A DNA stretch of 64,000 nt from Papaver somniferum (GCF_003573695.1 NC_039361.1:134572777-134636776); one strand, 5' to 3'. Positions 1 to 12,079 are shown, counted from the first letter of the stretch. A program made the numbers and translations. The notes: generated from the letters alone by a model not told the origin.

Positions 1-185
1 CATTGGAGCTTCAATTTACTGGTAAATCTTAACATCTTCGTATTTTGTAAACCATAGATATATGATTCAGTCTTTAAATCTACAAATCCCTTGTCTCAGA
101 TTTCCGACGACTTACTAAAACTCTGGAACACCAGTTAATTTCTTGATCCGTACCAGTTCCTCGGAAATGGTTTAGATTGGACCGT

Positions 186-470
186 GATGGGTCTCACAAG
201 CTTGGCAGGGGCGGATATGGTTTTGTTTTTAGGGATTCTGGCTATAATCCACTACGGTGGATATGGAAGATCGTCTATATATCCTTGTCAATAGTTTTTA
301 TCACGAATTGGAAGCTATATACCAAGGATTGAAGGCTGTGACTGATAGAGAGGCTATGATTGTTAGAAGATCATGAACCGATAAGATTTTCATTTACAGG
401 GACAATAGAAGAGCAATACAATTGATCCACAACTCCAGAATCAAATATGGGAGCTTCTCCGTACACTGGT
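186..470 (+). pseudogene. RNase H-like (RVT_3 type) domain remnant
   Basis: Plus-strand reading gives DGSHKLGRGGYGFVFRD near the start, then ELEAIYQGLKAV in the middle and DNRRAIQLIH towards the end. These match, in order, the first Asp with its glycine-rich strand, the Glu helix and the second Asp of the plant RNase H-like domain found at the end of LINE polyproteins and in some host genes. The three blocks lie in different frames and are separated by stops, so the copy is dead. There is no neighbouring reverse transcriptase. Whether it came from a LINE or a host gene cannot be told. Confidence 0.6.
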
Positions 471-519
471 TTGTAATATCAACTTCCTTCTAGCTACAAA
501 CCAAGATGGTCCCCGAAAG

Positions 520-544
520 TTTTTTTTTTTTTTTTTTTTTTTTT
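520..544 (+). repeat. poly(T) tract
   Basis: Run of 25 T. It could be the poly(A) tail of a retroposed sequence lying in minus orientation, but no LINE or SINE body is recognised beside it. Confidence 0.8.
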
Positions 545-557
545 AATAAAAGGTTAA

Positions 558-864
558 AATCAATATAACGTGGTGGTGGTCTCATCAAGTAGGGTTTGTA
601 TTGACTGCAAAGCAACCAAGATACCATCATGGAGAACTGGCTGTTCAGGTTCTAAGGTGTTCTTTGAAGTATTTGTATTTTTCATCATTAAAGCAGTTTA
701 ATTTGTTCACTGCTTTACTTATACAAAATGTTAACTCTCTTACTTGACAGACCCTTTGCAATGCATGTGGAAACAGACACAGGATGAAAAAGAAAACACA
801 GGTCAAGTTACTTAAAATGAAATACAAAGAACTTCACCAAGAACAGAAGCTGCATGCCTGTTGA
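558..864 (+). pseudogene. GATA-type zinc finger gene fragment
   Basis: Two blocks separated by a GT-AG intron (657-750) together give one GATA finger. CIDC with KATKIPSWRTGCSGSK lies in the first exon, and TLCNACGNRHRMKKK in the second, so the pattern is CX2C - 18 residues - CX2C. The intron falls exactly between codons, before the second Cys pair, as I recall for plant class-B GATA factors. The second exon continues with a Lys-rich tail and stops at 862-864. Upstream the frame is closed by a TAA at 555-557 and has no ATG, so a start exon is missing or lost. Trp is kept at the WR position, but the usual Leu/Pro and Gly residues before it are changed (IPSWRTG for TPLWRGG). It may be a truncated pseudogene or the 3' exons of a gene whose start lies elsewhere. 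Confidence 0.65.
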
Positions 865-1242
865 TGGCATTGTCTTGTTCTGCTTATGCTCTTCTAATTT
901 CATGTGGCAGAGGAAGCAAGCAGTCTAAGAATTAGTATCAGAAGTCAAAGTCAGCTTATACTCTCACATCTTTACTGTTTCAGGGCACGTCTCAAAGAAT
1001 ACTCAACCTTAATTAAATCACACTAATTACTCTTAATTTCCACTAGTTATTTGTTTTATTTGAATCAGTTCTTTCCTTTTCTTTATCCTTAAGTTTGAAT
1101 CGGCTTTCCATATTTGAAAACCAAATTTACAGATGGGAGGCAGTAGATGGTACATTGTTCATGTTTCTTCTCTTATCTACATAAAATGGTGGATTGCGAT
1201 GGTGCTACTGAACTCGAATGTACTAGTATGCAACAATCACCT
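865..1242. other. AT-rich spacer, nothing recognised
   Basis: No coding similarity or structured repeat was recognised between the GATA fragment and the palindrome array. Confidence 0.5.
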
Positions 1243-1950
1243 GCTATGCATCTAAAAAAGTTGTTTCATAACTTGTTATGTAGTCCAGAAAATGGTTGCA
1301 TAACACGTTGTGCAGCAACCTTTTTGTTAGCATTGAAATCAACAAAAAAAAAGACTGCATAACTTGTCACGCACCTACAAAAATATCTGTATAACATGTT
1401 ATGTAGTCGTGAAAAGGATGCATAACATGTTATGCATCTACAAAAGTTGTTGCATAACTTGTTATGCAGTCCAGAAAACAGTTACATAACACGTTATGCA
1501 GCAACTTTTTTGTTACTACTGAAATCAAAAAAAAAAAAATGCATAACTTGTTATGCACCTAAAATTATATCTGCATAACATGTTATGCATCGTGAAAATG
1601 GATGCATAAAGCATTATCAAACCACTTTGATGTAAGGATTGAAATAAAAAAATTGATGCATAACTTGATATGCATTATACATCAACTTTTTTTATAAGCA
1701 CTGAAATTAATCAAAACAATGGATGCATAACTTGTTATGTAGTTGAGAAAATTATTGCATAATTCTTTATGCGTCTTTTATTTTTTGTGATGTTATTTTT
1801 TTAGGCGTGTATATCGTTTTAGTAGTTGCATAACCAAATTAGTAAATGCATGAACCAAAATATGGTTGCATAACGTTTTATGCATCTTTTGTTGTTGTCT
1901 GCATAATGTGTTATGCATCGTTTTTGGTGGCTGCATAATGGTTATGTACC
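1243..1950. repeat. Degenerate array of GCATAAC...GTTATGC palindromes
   Basis: The motif GCATAAC followed by a few bases and GTTATGC recurs more than ten times at roughly 30-70 bp spacing (for example near 1273, 1391, 1420, 1450, 1482, 1542, 1574, 1720). Each unit is nearly its own reverse complement. Units are separated by short stretches such as AGTCCAGAAAA and TTTTTGTTA. Short open frames over this stretch are by-products of the repeat. Further isolated GCATAA motifs reach to about 2160. Confidence 0.8.
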
Positions 1951-2514
1951 AAATTTTTGAAAATTTTGCTTAAAAGAACAATCACCTCCGATTTTTTCGT
2001 AGAAAACTTAAATTTGATATTGTTGTTTATACTCGTTATGTAGCTCTCTTAAAAATATTTCCAACAATATAAAATTTTAAAAATTCCAAGGACCGGATTT
2101 TTAGATATGTTATATCCAAGTTGCGTTGCCAAATATACCCCTGATGTATAATCCGTTATGCAGACATTTTCCAAAATTTCATATAATTATGGGTGTCACG
2201 GAACTAAAAATTAATCTTGGGCCTGCAATAAGAATATTATTCTTTTTGGGCCTGCGCCTAAGTTTTCCTTTGGACCAAATAACCTTAATATCAAGTCCAT
2301 TTACGTGCAGGACTCTATAAATTATTTTTCTAAATGCCAAAATAACCTATTTAAGTGTCAAAAATTTAGAGAGAGTAAGAAAGAAAAACCTAAATCCCTA
2401 AAACGCACATCTTTCGTCTAATTTTCTTCTTTTTCAGTTTTCTTTGACTGAAATGAGAGAGTGAAGTTCTGTATAAATTAGAAGAAGAAGGTGAAGAAGA
2501 TTCGGGGAGCCAGA

Positions 2515-3500
2515 AAGAGATATAAATTTATAAAGAGTTATTTTGTAAAAGGGTTGTATGTTTAGGGCCTAATTAGTGTCAGGATCGTGAAAGTTGCAGT
2601 TGATGCAAAAGGGTCGTAGACTCACCCAAGACCCGGTTGACCGTCTGATTTTTTGACGAAAATAAAAGTAGAGTTTTGAGCTTTCGTCGAAACTGGATTG
2701 TTCGATTTCCAATTTTTCCCGTTGGGTTTCTTATGATCGAACTAAGATATGGAGATCGAAAATTAAGCTCAAATCAAATATTTTAGAATAAGCGATGATT
2801 GAAAACTTAGATATTTTGAAGGTTCAGGCTACATAGTTGAATCAAGTTTTTTTCTTTATGATCATGATACACCATCACTAAGTAGCAGTTTTGCATCAAA
2901 TCCATTTTTCAGTAATCTAGGTCAAACAATTATAGTTAAGAACCCAAAGCAGTTCTGCATAAAGGTCTTCCATAATCTCCATAACTACTCGACTTGGATT
3001 CAGTTTTTTGATACTCTTAATTCCTCAAAGATCTCACATAATATTCTATTATTCGATCCTGTATTATTTACTCCTTTTTTTCCCTTTCTTTGATTGGTGA
3101 CTTATTTACTTCTAATATCTATCATTATTATTTTTACTACTTTACGTTTCATCATGGCTCGATTAGGTAAAGATAAAAAAAATACATAAATTTGCAGTGA
3201 TGCAGTTGATAGATGGTACTAAGGTTTTATGAGGAGAAGAAAGATTTCAGTGTCACTAATGGAAGAAGACGGAAAAGAACTCAAGAATTATAAGGTTTGA
3301 CGATAAATTAAACAGTCAACAAAAGTCAATTAACAGTTAGTACTTTTTGACGAATTTGAAAAGTCAGCTAACGGTTTGCTAACAATCTCTTGTTAGTCCC
3401 CGACCCTAACGCATGAACTGCATCTTTTATGACGCAGACCCTAATTAGACCCTAAATATGCGATCCTTTTACAAAATATCTCATTTATAAATTTGGGGTT
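2515..3500. mobile_element. Non-autonomous TIR element (Mutator-like MITE or fragment)
   Basis: The left end (about 2520-2670) and right end (about 3340-3496) are long inverted copies of each other. ATAAATTTATAAAG-TATTTTGTAAAAGG and TTTAGGGYCTAATTAG on the left read back on the minus strand of the right end, followed by a second matching block around 2595-2630 and 3385-3420. Arms of about 150 bp with a short AT-rich centre fit a Mutator-type MITE. There is no transposase inside. I could not fix the exact termini or a target duplication. Confidence 0.6.
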
Positions 3501-3712
3501 TTGGTTTTGACTTTTTGATCTTCTTTTTCATCTGGATCTGATGATCAACACTGAAGACGAGAATTGTCTCTTTAACCGCTATGGTTTAGTCGAAATGTTA
3601 TTTTTGTTGGTATTCAATTATCAAGAAATAACTTTTTTCCTTTAGAACATATAAATATATATGTATTGTTGGATTATCTATAATACAAAACAAAATGGGT
3701 TTTTGAGCTTGG

Positions 3713-3788
3713 ACGGTCGGATAACATTTTGAGAGACAAACGTTGCATCCGACCATCCCAGTCTCATCCCAGCGAAAGACATCCGACG
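3713..3788. repeat. Imperfect inverted repeat GGTCGGAT / ATCCGACC
   Basis: GGTCGGATAAC at the left is mirrored by GCATCCGACC about 40 bp later, with a further CATCCGACGGTCG. It may be the end of a small DNA element, but no body or target duplication was found. Confidence 0.3.
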
Positions 3789-4153
3789 GTCGTCGTTTCT
3801 ATAAACCCTCTTATTATGAATCAAAATTTATTAATCTTTAAGTATTGTATCACCTCTTAACTCAAGATATTCAAAGAAACATTAAATGAAATCATAATAT
3901 ATCGTACATGCGTTAATTGGATTTAGTGGTGGCATGATGAATCTAATGGGAAATGAGATTTATTTGTTTATTTTTATTCATAACTCACAAGTGAGATATG
4001 CATACACACTATTACTTAAATGATTTTGTGTTCGTTTTTGGGTAATGTATATGAATAATTTTATAATACAAAATAGAAAAATATCTTGCAAAAAAACATG
4101 ATTTAAAGTCCGGGAAAAAAAGAAAAATTAAACCAGTCAGATATCATATTAAA

Positions 4154-4245
4154 GCAGTGTCGTTACGGCACGAGCTATCTCTAGATATTTATTAGAACTC
4201 TCTGTTAATCTCATGCCGTGCCGTTATGGCACGGGTTATTTCTAG
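4154..4245 (+). mobile_element. Two Helitron-like 3' termini in tandem
   Basis: Two hairpins of related sequence each stand 8-9 bases before CTAG. GTGTCGTTACGGCAC (4157-4171) is followed by CTAG at 4181-4184, and CGTGCCGTTATGGCACG (4217-4233) by CTAG at 4242-4245 and then T. A short GC-rich hairpin followed by CTRR with insertion before T is the standard Helitron 3' end. No 5' TC end or Rep/helicase was found, so these are non-autonomous or truncated. Confidence 0.55.
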
Positions 4246-4770
4246 TACACAACAAAAGTGAATATAAGTGAAATAAATATTTTGTGATGTGTATTCAAGT
4301 ATGAACTAGGTTTGCAGCGGTTACATGATGTGTACCGTATCAAAATATATTGCATGTTATTTTTGCTGGTATTCAAGCATCTACATGTCAATATGTATTG
4401 TTAGATCATTCACAACAAAATGGAGTATAATACACATAAATATTAATGATGTGTATTTAACCCCATCACCAGCAGTGGACATATCGCTCATGCAACTACT
4501 TATACCTTCTCCTTGATCATGGGTGTGATGATGCTGATTGTTTCTTGGGTTTCAAATTTGGTTATTCTGGTCTAGGAGCTGAAGATTTTTCTCTCTATTA
4601 TGTAATGTATAAAAACATATTGCATGTTATTTTTGTTAGTATTCAAGCATCAATAAATCACTTTTTTCTTCAGCACATGTCAATGTTCACTGAGAATTAA
4701 GAGATATATATTGTATGATGAGATATGTATCGAGTAATAGGATATATCTATTTTAGGATATATACTGATA

Positions 4771-4950
4771 GCGCGTTTGGATAATAGAAGCAGAAGTCAC
4801 GAGCAGAAGTCAGAAGCAAAAACATTTTGCTTTGAAAAATGCTGACTTTTCTGGTTCCAGAAGTCATCTGAAAAATTATTGCCAAACTGACTTCTGAATT
4901 TTCGACTTCCAGAATTAGATAAGCAACTTCTGAGTGTACATCCAAACAAC
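4771..4950. mobile_element. Small MITE with GTTTGGAT inverted ends
   Basis: The ends carry GTTTGGAT (4775-4782) and its complement ATCCAAAC (4940-4947). The interior is an imperfect palindrome of AGAAGTC/GACTTCT blocks. A 3-bp ATA lies on both sides and may be the target duplication. The element has landed within a set of GAGATATGTA(C/T)TGAGTAATA repeats (about 4690-5020). Confidence 0.5.
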
Positions 4951-5518
4951 ATATGAGTATTAGAAGATATGTACTGAGTAATAAGAGATATGTATTGAGA
5001 AATGGGAGATTTGTACTGTACGATCATCATTTATTCTTGTTTTCACCATTTTTTCGCTTAGACCTAGGTTTCTCAGCAGATTTTACGAGGATTTCAGTGA
5101 ATTTTTGTAATGATTTCAATGAATATAAGTTTTCCTAGTTGATTTTTTTTCGATTTCGTCGACAATTGATTAGAGAAGCTTGTTTTTTGTTTTGCTCGAT
5201 AAAATAATGACATTTATAGGTTGCCTATCTGAACGGCGTTCTTTTTATCGGTCACTAGGATCCCTCTTCCATTAGCAAAAAATACTGATTTTTCAGTATT
5301 TTGTCCTTTTTCTGCCGTCCGAATGAGACCGTGGGAGAGAGAGGAGAACGTACTTTGTTCACACACTTGAGTCAGTGATGGGTATGTAGGTCATTTCGCT
5401 GTTTAAAATAAACACAAAATTGGTTAAAAAGACCAAAATCAACAATTTCTGGGTGAAAACGACATTTAGATTTTGATACTGTTTAAATGGACAAAAATGT
5501 AAAAATAATCGGGATATA

Positions 5519-5653
5519 AACAGTTTCATCCTACCCATTTTTAAACATTTTTTCTTATTTTTAATTTACATCAGGATGCATCCAGTTTCATCCTTACTAT
5601 TTTTTAAGTTTAAGTCAGGATGAATCCAGTTTCATCCTTACTATTTTTTCAGT
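5519..5653 (+). repeat. Short tandem repeat CAGTTTCATCCT...
   Basis: CAGTTTCATCCT occurs three times (near 5520, 5583, 5627). The last two are within a longer shared unit containing GGATG(C/A)ATCCAGTTTCATCC. The function is unknown. Confidence 0.6.
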
Positions 5654-5947
5654 GTCCATTTCACCCATACTAATTTTTACTCGTCCATTTGAACCATGTT
5701 TTAAAAATATTTGGACAAATGATCCATTTTCCGTAAAATAAATGATTTTGGACCTCCGTTAAATGCTTTCTCCCGTTGGACCGATTAAGCTCTTGTTCAC
5801 ACGCTTTATCGAAGTGTCGGGTTTTCACCCAATTAGCCGTTGCCTGTGAGTATGACTAATGATTTAAGTAAGGAAAAGAGTCTTCATTGTCATCATCATA
5901 CCATAAAAGGTAATCGTTTGGGTTTGATGAATTGAAATATTCTTTTA

Positions 5948-7722
5948 AACATGTACGTGAAGTCAAGGATACTGACTAAGGCACAAAAAGTGTTTGATGA
6001 AATGTTTGAAAGAGACACGGTTTCTTTGTTAATCAGATAATCTTCATAGAGAAGGATATGAACTTGACTCGTTTATGTTTTTCTACTGTTTTAAAGATGT
6101 TTGTGAAGATGGAGTTTGCAGATCTATGTATGAGAATACATGCTTGTACTTGTAAGTCTGGACGTGACTCTGAAGTGTTTGTTGGGAATGCGTGGTTATG
6201 GAAATGTGGATGATGCAAAGGAGGTTTTTAGTGGGTTCTTGACAAGCCCGTGGTTCCTTGGACCACAATGATTGGTTGTTATTCAGAGAATGGTTACTTC
6301 GAGGAAGCTTTGGAATTTTTGGTCGTATGAGGAATGTACTGAAACCGAATGATGTTACTTTGACTCATTTGCTGCAGGATTGTTCAGGTGGGGTATGAAC
6401 TTGGGCAAGTGCTTTTGCTTTAGAGGAGCGATTTTGCTTTAAAGATTCGTGGTGAGCATTTTCACGAGACCCTGATGGTTTTCGAAGATACTCCTCTAAA
6501 GGATGTGATCCATTGGAGTGCCGTGACCTCACTTTTGGACATAATGGTCGAAGCGAGGAGGCTGTGGAGCTCTTTTATCAGATGAGACAAGTTTCTGTGG
6601 TTGCAAATAAGTTTCACACTTTTTTGTGTTCAACAAGCTTGTGCACCCTTGGAATGTATAAAAATTAAGGGAGCAAATCCATTACCAAGTTGCCAAAGTT
6701 GGTCTTGATATAGTTGCTCATGGGTATTTATAATAGATGTGAAAGCATTGTGGATTCACAGAAGATTTTCTTGGATTTTGCGCGCAAAAGTGACTTGATG
6801 TGGACCACAGTGATTGTTGAGTACGTACAGTTGGGAAAAAACGGAGAAGAGCATTGAGACTCTTCACGAGGATGATAGAAGCCCAAGAAAAGGAAGATCA
6901 GTTTACTTATTCAGTCACTTTTTGTGCTTGTGCAAGTTTAGAAGATTGGAAAGCTGGGATTCAGATCCACAGTTCAATGATTAAAAGTGGTATTGACAAA
7001 GACAGCGTAGTTAATTGGTAGTGCTTCGATAGATATGTAATCTAACTGTGGAAAGACTACAGATGCCTGCTTGGTATCTAGAACAATGGACGAGTTGAAT
7101 AAAGTTTCCTGCACATCAATGATTTTGGCATATGCTCGACATCTGTTAGGCAGGGATGCCCTCGTACTTTTTAAGGAGATGCAGAGAAAGAAAGTTACGT
7201 AGCGCAATAACCTCTGTCTCTGCACTGTTTGCATGCAGTAACACGGGACTCGTTGGCAATGGAATGTCTTATTTCTCTTTACTTTCAAACTACGGCATTG
7301 AGCCATGTATAAGGCATTACACATGTGTGGTAAGGCTTTTAGGATGTGCTGGTCGATTTAATGAAGCTGTGGGCTTCATTAACAAGATTCCATTTGAAGC
7401 TAGTGTTGTGGTGTTGAGATCTCTTCTCGGTGCATGCGTTGTTCACCACATTATCGAGGTTGGTTATCTATTTCTGAAGGTGTGCTTGAGATGGATCCCC
7501 TAGATGGCCTCACTCACATATTACTGTCAAAATTTAATGCAGCGGCTAAAGGGATAATGTAGCTTCCATTAGGAAAGATATGAGAGAAAAAGGTAAAGGG
7601 AATAGATCTGGCCTATGTTAGATTCTATGTCAGGATAACGTTCATCATTAATATTATATGCATGAGAACATCCTGATTTAGACATAGTTCATGGGATTGT
7701 TGAGTTGCTGAATTTGTAAAAA
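5948..7722 (+). pseudogene. PPR protein pseudogene (PLS type with E/E+ motifs)
   Basis: Translation in shifting frames shows PPR-type repeats. It begins with NMYVKSRILTKAQKVFDEMF-ERDTVS and continues with a P-W-T-T-MIGCYSENGYFEEALE repeat near 6230-6320. It ends with the E motif near 7285-7470 (EP-IRHYTCVVRLLGCAGRF-EA-FI-KIPFE) and E+-like sequence through 7722 (VASIRKDMREKG; EHPDLDIVHGIVELL). PPR proteins of this class bind organelle RNA and act in editing. Many frameshifts and stops break the reading, so no product is expected. The best-kept stretch is 7156-7503. No DYW domain was found. It lies just downstream of the 3' end of the phospholipase C gene and on the opposite strand (convergent). 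Confidence 0.8.
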
Positions 7723-8682
7723 TCAAGAAGACCCTGCCTGACTGTAACACTGTTTTGCAGACGTGGAGGATGAGGATAATAAAGAAGTTTACTTAGTGGT
7801 ACATAATGTGAGACTAGCCCTTGTTGTCATAATCCAGTAAAAAGCTTATATATACCTGGTTTTATGAACCGACATTGTAGACAAGAACTTATTTTAGGCG
7901 GGTTGCAAACTTGGAATAACTCTTCTGTTCCATGCCTCAACGTCTAGAACTGACAAGACTTTTTATATGCTGCTGAAATCCAACCTTCTGGTCCTGCTGG
8001 TGGCATGCCTGTTTTTGTTAGTCTAACCACATTCTTTCTGGTGCACAACATCCTCTCTCAGTAAGGTACATTCATCATCAGTATCTCATCCACCTTTTTC
8101 CTTAGGATGATTTCTGTTTTCTATCGTGCCCCTTCTACAAGCGGTTTCTGATAGTTTTGGTGATGTTTATCTGTATGCTTTTCTCTGATATATAACATAC
8201 ATATAATATGGTATAAATACTGTTATGTAATAGATTTTTACTCAAAACATGATACCAGATCACTCAACTTTATGTTTGTATTACATGTCCCCTCGGTTTT
8301 CTTGCTTACTTATCTTCGGTTTTTCTGCCAGATTTCCGTTTGTTGCGTAACTCCTGAGGGAAACTTTTACGTGCAGAATAACAAATTTCACTCGAACTAT
8401 GCTTGATAAGATTGGAAAGCCGGTCTTTGATTGCAAGGTAATGAGTGGAAAGTGGAAAAGCTGATATCTGATTACAGGTTACCCAAAGAAAGATTGTTCC
8501 AGTTCATTGTATTTTCTCATTCATAAGTTCTTGAGTACAATACTCTATTGTCATTGCCTTGCTAAGGATTTGTATAATATGAAACACTATATGTAAGAAA
8601 CTCAACTAATAAAAACTATAAATCATTTCGCGGACACTTTACTTTCTTTCAGAAGTGTGTGATCTTGAGTGTTAATGTTTAA
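7723..8682. other. Spacer downstream of the phospholipase C gene
   Basis: AT-rich with no recognised gene. The first few hundred bases below 8683 would hold the 3' UTR and poly(A) site of the minus-strand gene. Short readable pieces occur near 7980 and 8350 but match no family I can name. Confidence 0.4.
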
Positions 8683-10712
8683 TCAGGGATGACTTATGGT
8701 GGTGGGTCTGGTTGTGAGAGAAGACCTCATGTCTGCAACAGCAGACTCCTCTGCACCCAACTTTATTGCCTCTTTACTAGCTCTGATGAATCTCGAAACA
8801 GCTTCGTTCACGTAAGTGTGAGCTTCCTTTACGTTCATCTTGTTGCTTATCTCATCTGGGAAGCTGCTCAATAAGTGGTCGCCGTTGAGAACAGCCGCCA
8901 GCTGTACTACCTCACTCTGAAACCCAGATAATTCTCTATCTTCATTTGCTTCTGTGCTCCTCAGAGGAGCCACATCTGGAAGTACCTCTGCGAAATTCGG
9001 TAGAAATTTCTAAACACCGTGATTTTAAGATCTTGATTATAATTATGACAAGCAAAGAGAATGCAGGAGATTTACCTGGACAATCAGTTCTAGGTGATGT
9101 TAGCTCTCCAACGACCTCCTCGAATGTCCCAGCCCATGCATCTCTGTTAGTCAAGAAGTTGGATGAAAGGTTGAACATCTTCTTTATTGTGGCAGGTATG
9201 GATGAGTGCTCAAACTCTGAGTCTGGTGTTGGTCCATTTGGTGCACTGATCACTAACAAAATCAGAAGGGAAAAACATCAGAGTATGTTCTAAGGTGTGA
9301 AAAGAAGAACAACTAGTCAAGCCATTATCCTCAAACTATCTATGACAAACGCTAAACTGAATTGTAAGGGAAAAAACAAAAGATCAGCTACATTACAAAG
9401 CAAGATTAATGAAGCTTCAGTCTTAATAGATGCATATCAAACAAAGAAGTCCTCTATTACTGTAAGGCTGGTTAACTCGAATCCAGAATTCCAAACTGTC
9501 TTTTGTATTAGGCCATTTTGCCAAGAGCACTGGAAATCAATTTTGGTGCAATTTGGCATTATATGCAGTATTGAAAAAATGAACTTCTGAGCTCAACAAA
9601 GACTAATAAAATTCATTAAGGGACTGCTTACCGGTTCCTTTCTTGATCCAAGGAGACACCATGATTGTCGGTACACGAACTCCTAACCGATCAAACTTGA
9701 AGAAGTAAGGCGCAGGACCTATATTTCCATCTGGATTAGGAACATTCACATATGGAGTAGTAACATGGTCATAGAACCCTCCATGTTCATCATAAGTGAT
9801 AACCAATAGAGTTTCATTCCATTGAGGACTTGATCTCAATGCCTCGTAGACTTCTTTCACAAGCTTTTGTCCATGCGCAACATCATGAGAAGGATGGTCA
9901 TCGTTTGCAGGTATTCCTTTAAGATCAAAGTATCTTGGTTCAATCACAGTTAAACTAGGCAGTTTCCCTTGTCTTGCATGTTTCTTGAACTTCAACTCAA
10001 ACTGATGAAATTTAAAAATGTACTTCAATTTCCTCAAATTCCTATAGAACAGTGTATTCGGAATGTTTTGAAAGTAAATTCCAAAATCCTTTCCGTTTTC
10101 ATGTAATGAGTCAAAGATTGTTTTCTGTGGGAACCCCTTTGCTAACTGACTCTTCACATGACTTGTTGCGCCATGAGAAGTTGCAGAGTAAACAAACAAT
10201 CTATTCGGCTGTGTTGGTCCTGGAATAGACGAGAACCAACGATCAAAAACTGCGAATTCACGTACCAGTGAAGCGAATACCGGAACAGATTCTGGTCTGA
10301 ACCCTTTCATTACTGTTTCTGACAGATTAGAAGCAGGCATGGTTAGTGCTTGTTCAACAAAACCAGTCATTGTTGGGATTTGACTTGAACCAAAAACTTG
10401 ATGCTCAACAGCTTCAAATGAATGACCAGGATCTGGGTCTACATATTCTGCACCATTACTGAAACATATCGTCGAAGTATCGGTGGTTTTCGTCGAAATT
10501 GGATTACATTCTCTCCCTGTCACTCCATTAATTGATGGGTTGATGGAATTCTTCATCCATCCTAACATATGATCAAAAGATCTATTCTCCAGTACAAGTA
10601 CAACAATAGTTTTTATGGGTTGCTGAGCTGCAAAAACATAGGAATGAGAAACCAACAGGAAAGTGAAGAACAGGTACAAAGAAAATGATTTGGGTTTCTT
10701 GAATCTTTCCAT
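8683..10712 (-). CDS. NPC: Non-specific phospholipase C (NPC), three exons
   Basis: Exons on the minus strand are 10712-9632, 9252-9076 and 8987-8683. Introns have GT-AG ends and matching phases, giving 1563 nt and 520 residues, the usual NPC length. The enzyme hydrolyses phosphatidylcholine and other phospholipids to diacylglycerol. Residues 1-28 are basic then hydrophobic ([18 protein letters not shown]), a signal peptide as in NPC1/2/6-type members. The phosphoesterase domain starts at once with [17 protein letters not shown], followed by the [16 protein letters not shown] block and [12 protein letters not shown]. Exon 2 carries the conserved [16 protein letters not shown] and RDAWAGTFE blocks, and exon 3 the C-terminal FQ-E-VQLAA helix. 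The ATG at 10712 directly precedes the signal peptide. No frameshift or stop was seen, so it is likely functional. The exact NPC number cannot be given without a tree. Confidence 0.93.
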
Positions 10713-11836
10713 GGTAATTCAGTGAGAAGTACTGGTTTTCTTTAGATTTGAACGAATGTGTTTTGATAGTTCGTTTTGTGAAGGAGAGTGACTGACTGAC
10801 ACCTTGAAGATATGTTGTTTATTGGATTCTTTCAGACAAGAAACTTGTGATGTTTGAGTGAGTGAGTGGGTCAGAAAATGGGGTTACATACATACATTTG
10901 TGTCATATGAGACATAACTATTAGAAAATTGTGCAACAGAGAAAACAAAAAGCAGTAGATGATAAAAATGAAAATGAAGCTCTTTTTGAATAAAGAAATC
11001 TAGTCAGAGACAAGATGAAGGTTTTCCTGGTCTGCTTCTTTATGGATTATAAGGATATTCACTTTTTTGTGGTATTAATGGTGTGATTAGTGATAATGTT
11101 GGCGTTTAAGAAAAGAAAATGAGGTTCATGTTCAACCTTTTACTTTATGGAAAAAAGTTAAAAGAAAACTGATAATTGATTCAATTCTACTATGCCAAGC
11201 TTAACTCGGGTCTTTAATTATCTACTTGTAACTGTTTGGATCTAACTTTATAGATAGCAGATTCCTTAGTTAATGATGATGTTGTGGAACAAAAAATATG
11301 CTACTAATTTGTTTCCAACACCTAAATGAAGCACTAATTCATTCTGCACATGTAATGCAAGTCTGCTTGGAATAAAAATATGTAGCAAATTATGATTTTG
11401 TTACATGTTTAACGGGATTGTGAGAGTATTAAAATGTATCACTCTCATGTTTTATTTCTGTTCAAATTTTTTTCTTATTTAAAGTTACCAACAAGGAAAC
11501 TTAAATAACGATATTTTAAACACGCAGGTATATAGTACAAATTTGAATGTATCTTACTATCGGAATGGATAGGCTTTTTCACGGAGGCTAATCTTTGCGT
11601 GATAGGCGGATAGCAAGAGCATAGCTCAGTGATATTCCATTAACTCCAGTAAGGAGAAAATCCGGGAATTGAACTGGCTGGGTTCGGGTAGGGATTTAGG
11701 TCCGGTTCGCGTATCAAGAAAAAAAAGCAAGAAAATGTTTATTAGATCTTGTACAATTATGTTAGTCAGGGTAATACCTGTTTTTGGTAGTGAGGGATGT
11801 AATGCACGCCTCTAGTGTGCAAGGATATTAGGGAAA
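10713..11836 (-). promoter_or_regulatory. Upstream region of the NPC gene
   Basis: About 1.1 kb of AT-rich DNA between the start codon and the MITE at 11837. It should contain the 5' UTR and promoter. Just upstream of the ATG (10713-10800) the minus strand is rich in CT/CA, typical of a plant leader. I could not identify a convincing TATA box. Confidence 0.4.
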
Positions 11837-12079
11837 GACAAATGCTATCCCGTACCGTTTTGCGGGTAGCTATTCCGCTCAAGCGGGCTTCTTTACCGTT
11901 AGATGATTAAATTAACGGTTAGATTCGAATTCAGAAAAGGACCCACCATTTTCAGGAAAAGACTCACCATTTTTCCTAAAGAGTTCAAGGCTGTTAGATC
12001 TGAGTTTTAGCATTATCTAACGGTAAAGAAACCGCTTGAACGGGATAGCTATCCGTAAAATGGTAGGAGACAGCATTGC
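11837..12079. mobile_element. 243-bp Mutator-like MITE with 11-bp target duplication
   Basis: The arms match over about 60 bp. AATGCTATCCCGTACCRTTT, then the GTAGCTAT, AAGCGG and TTCTTTACCGTTAGAT blocks, appear at the left (11841-11904) and inverted at the right (12014-12077). TATTAGGGAAA flanks both sides (11826-11836 and 12080-12090). A direct repeat of 9-11 bp points to the Mutator superfamily. No coding capacity. Confidence 0.8.

Noticed and set aside
1147..1362. 71-codon open frame
   Set aside because: Overlaps the GCATAAC palindrome array; composition is that of the repeat.
8689..9293. Plus-strand open frames over the phospholipase C exons
   Set aside because: Mirror readings of minus-strand exons 2 and 3 and their intron; no family similarity.
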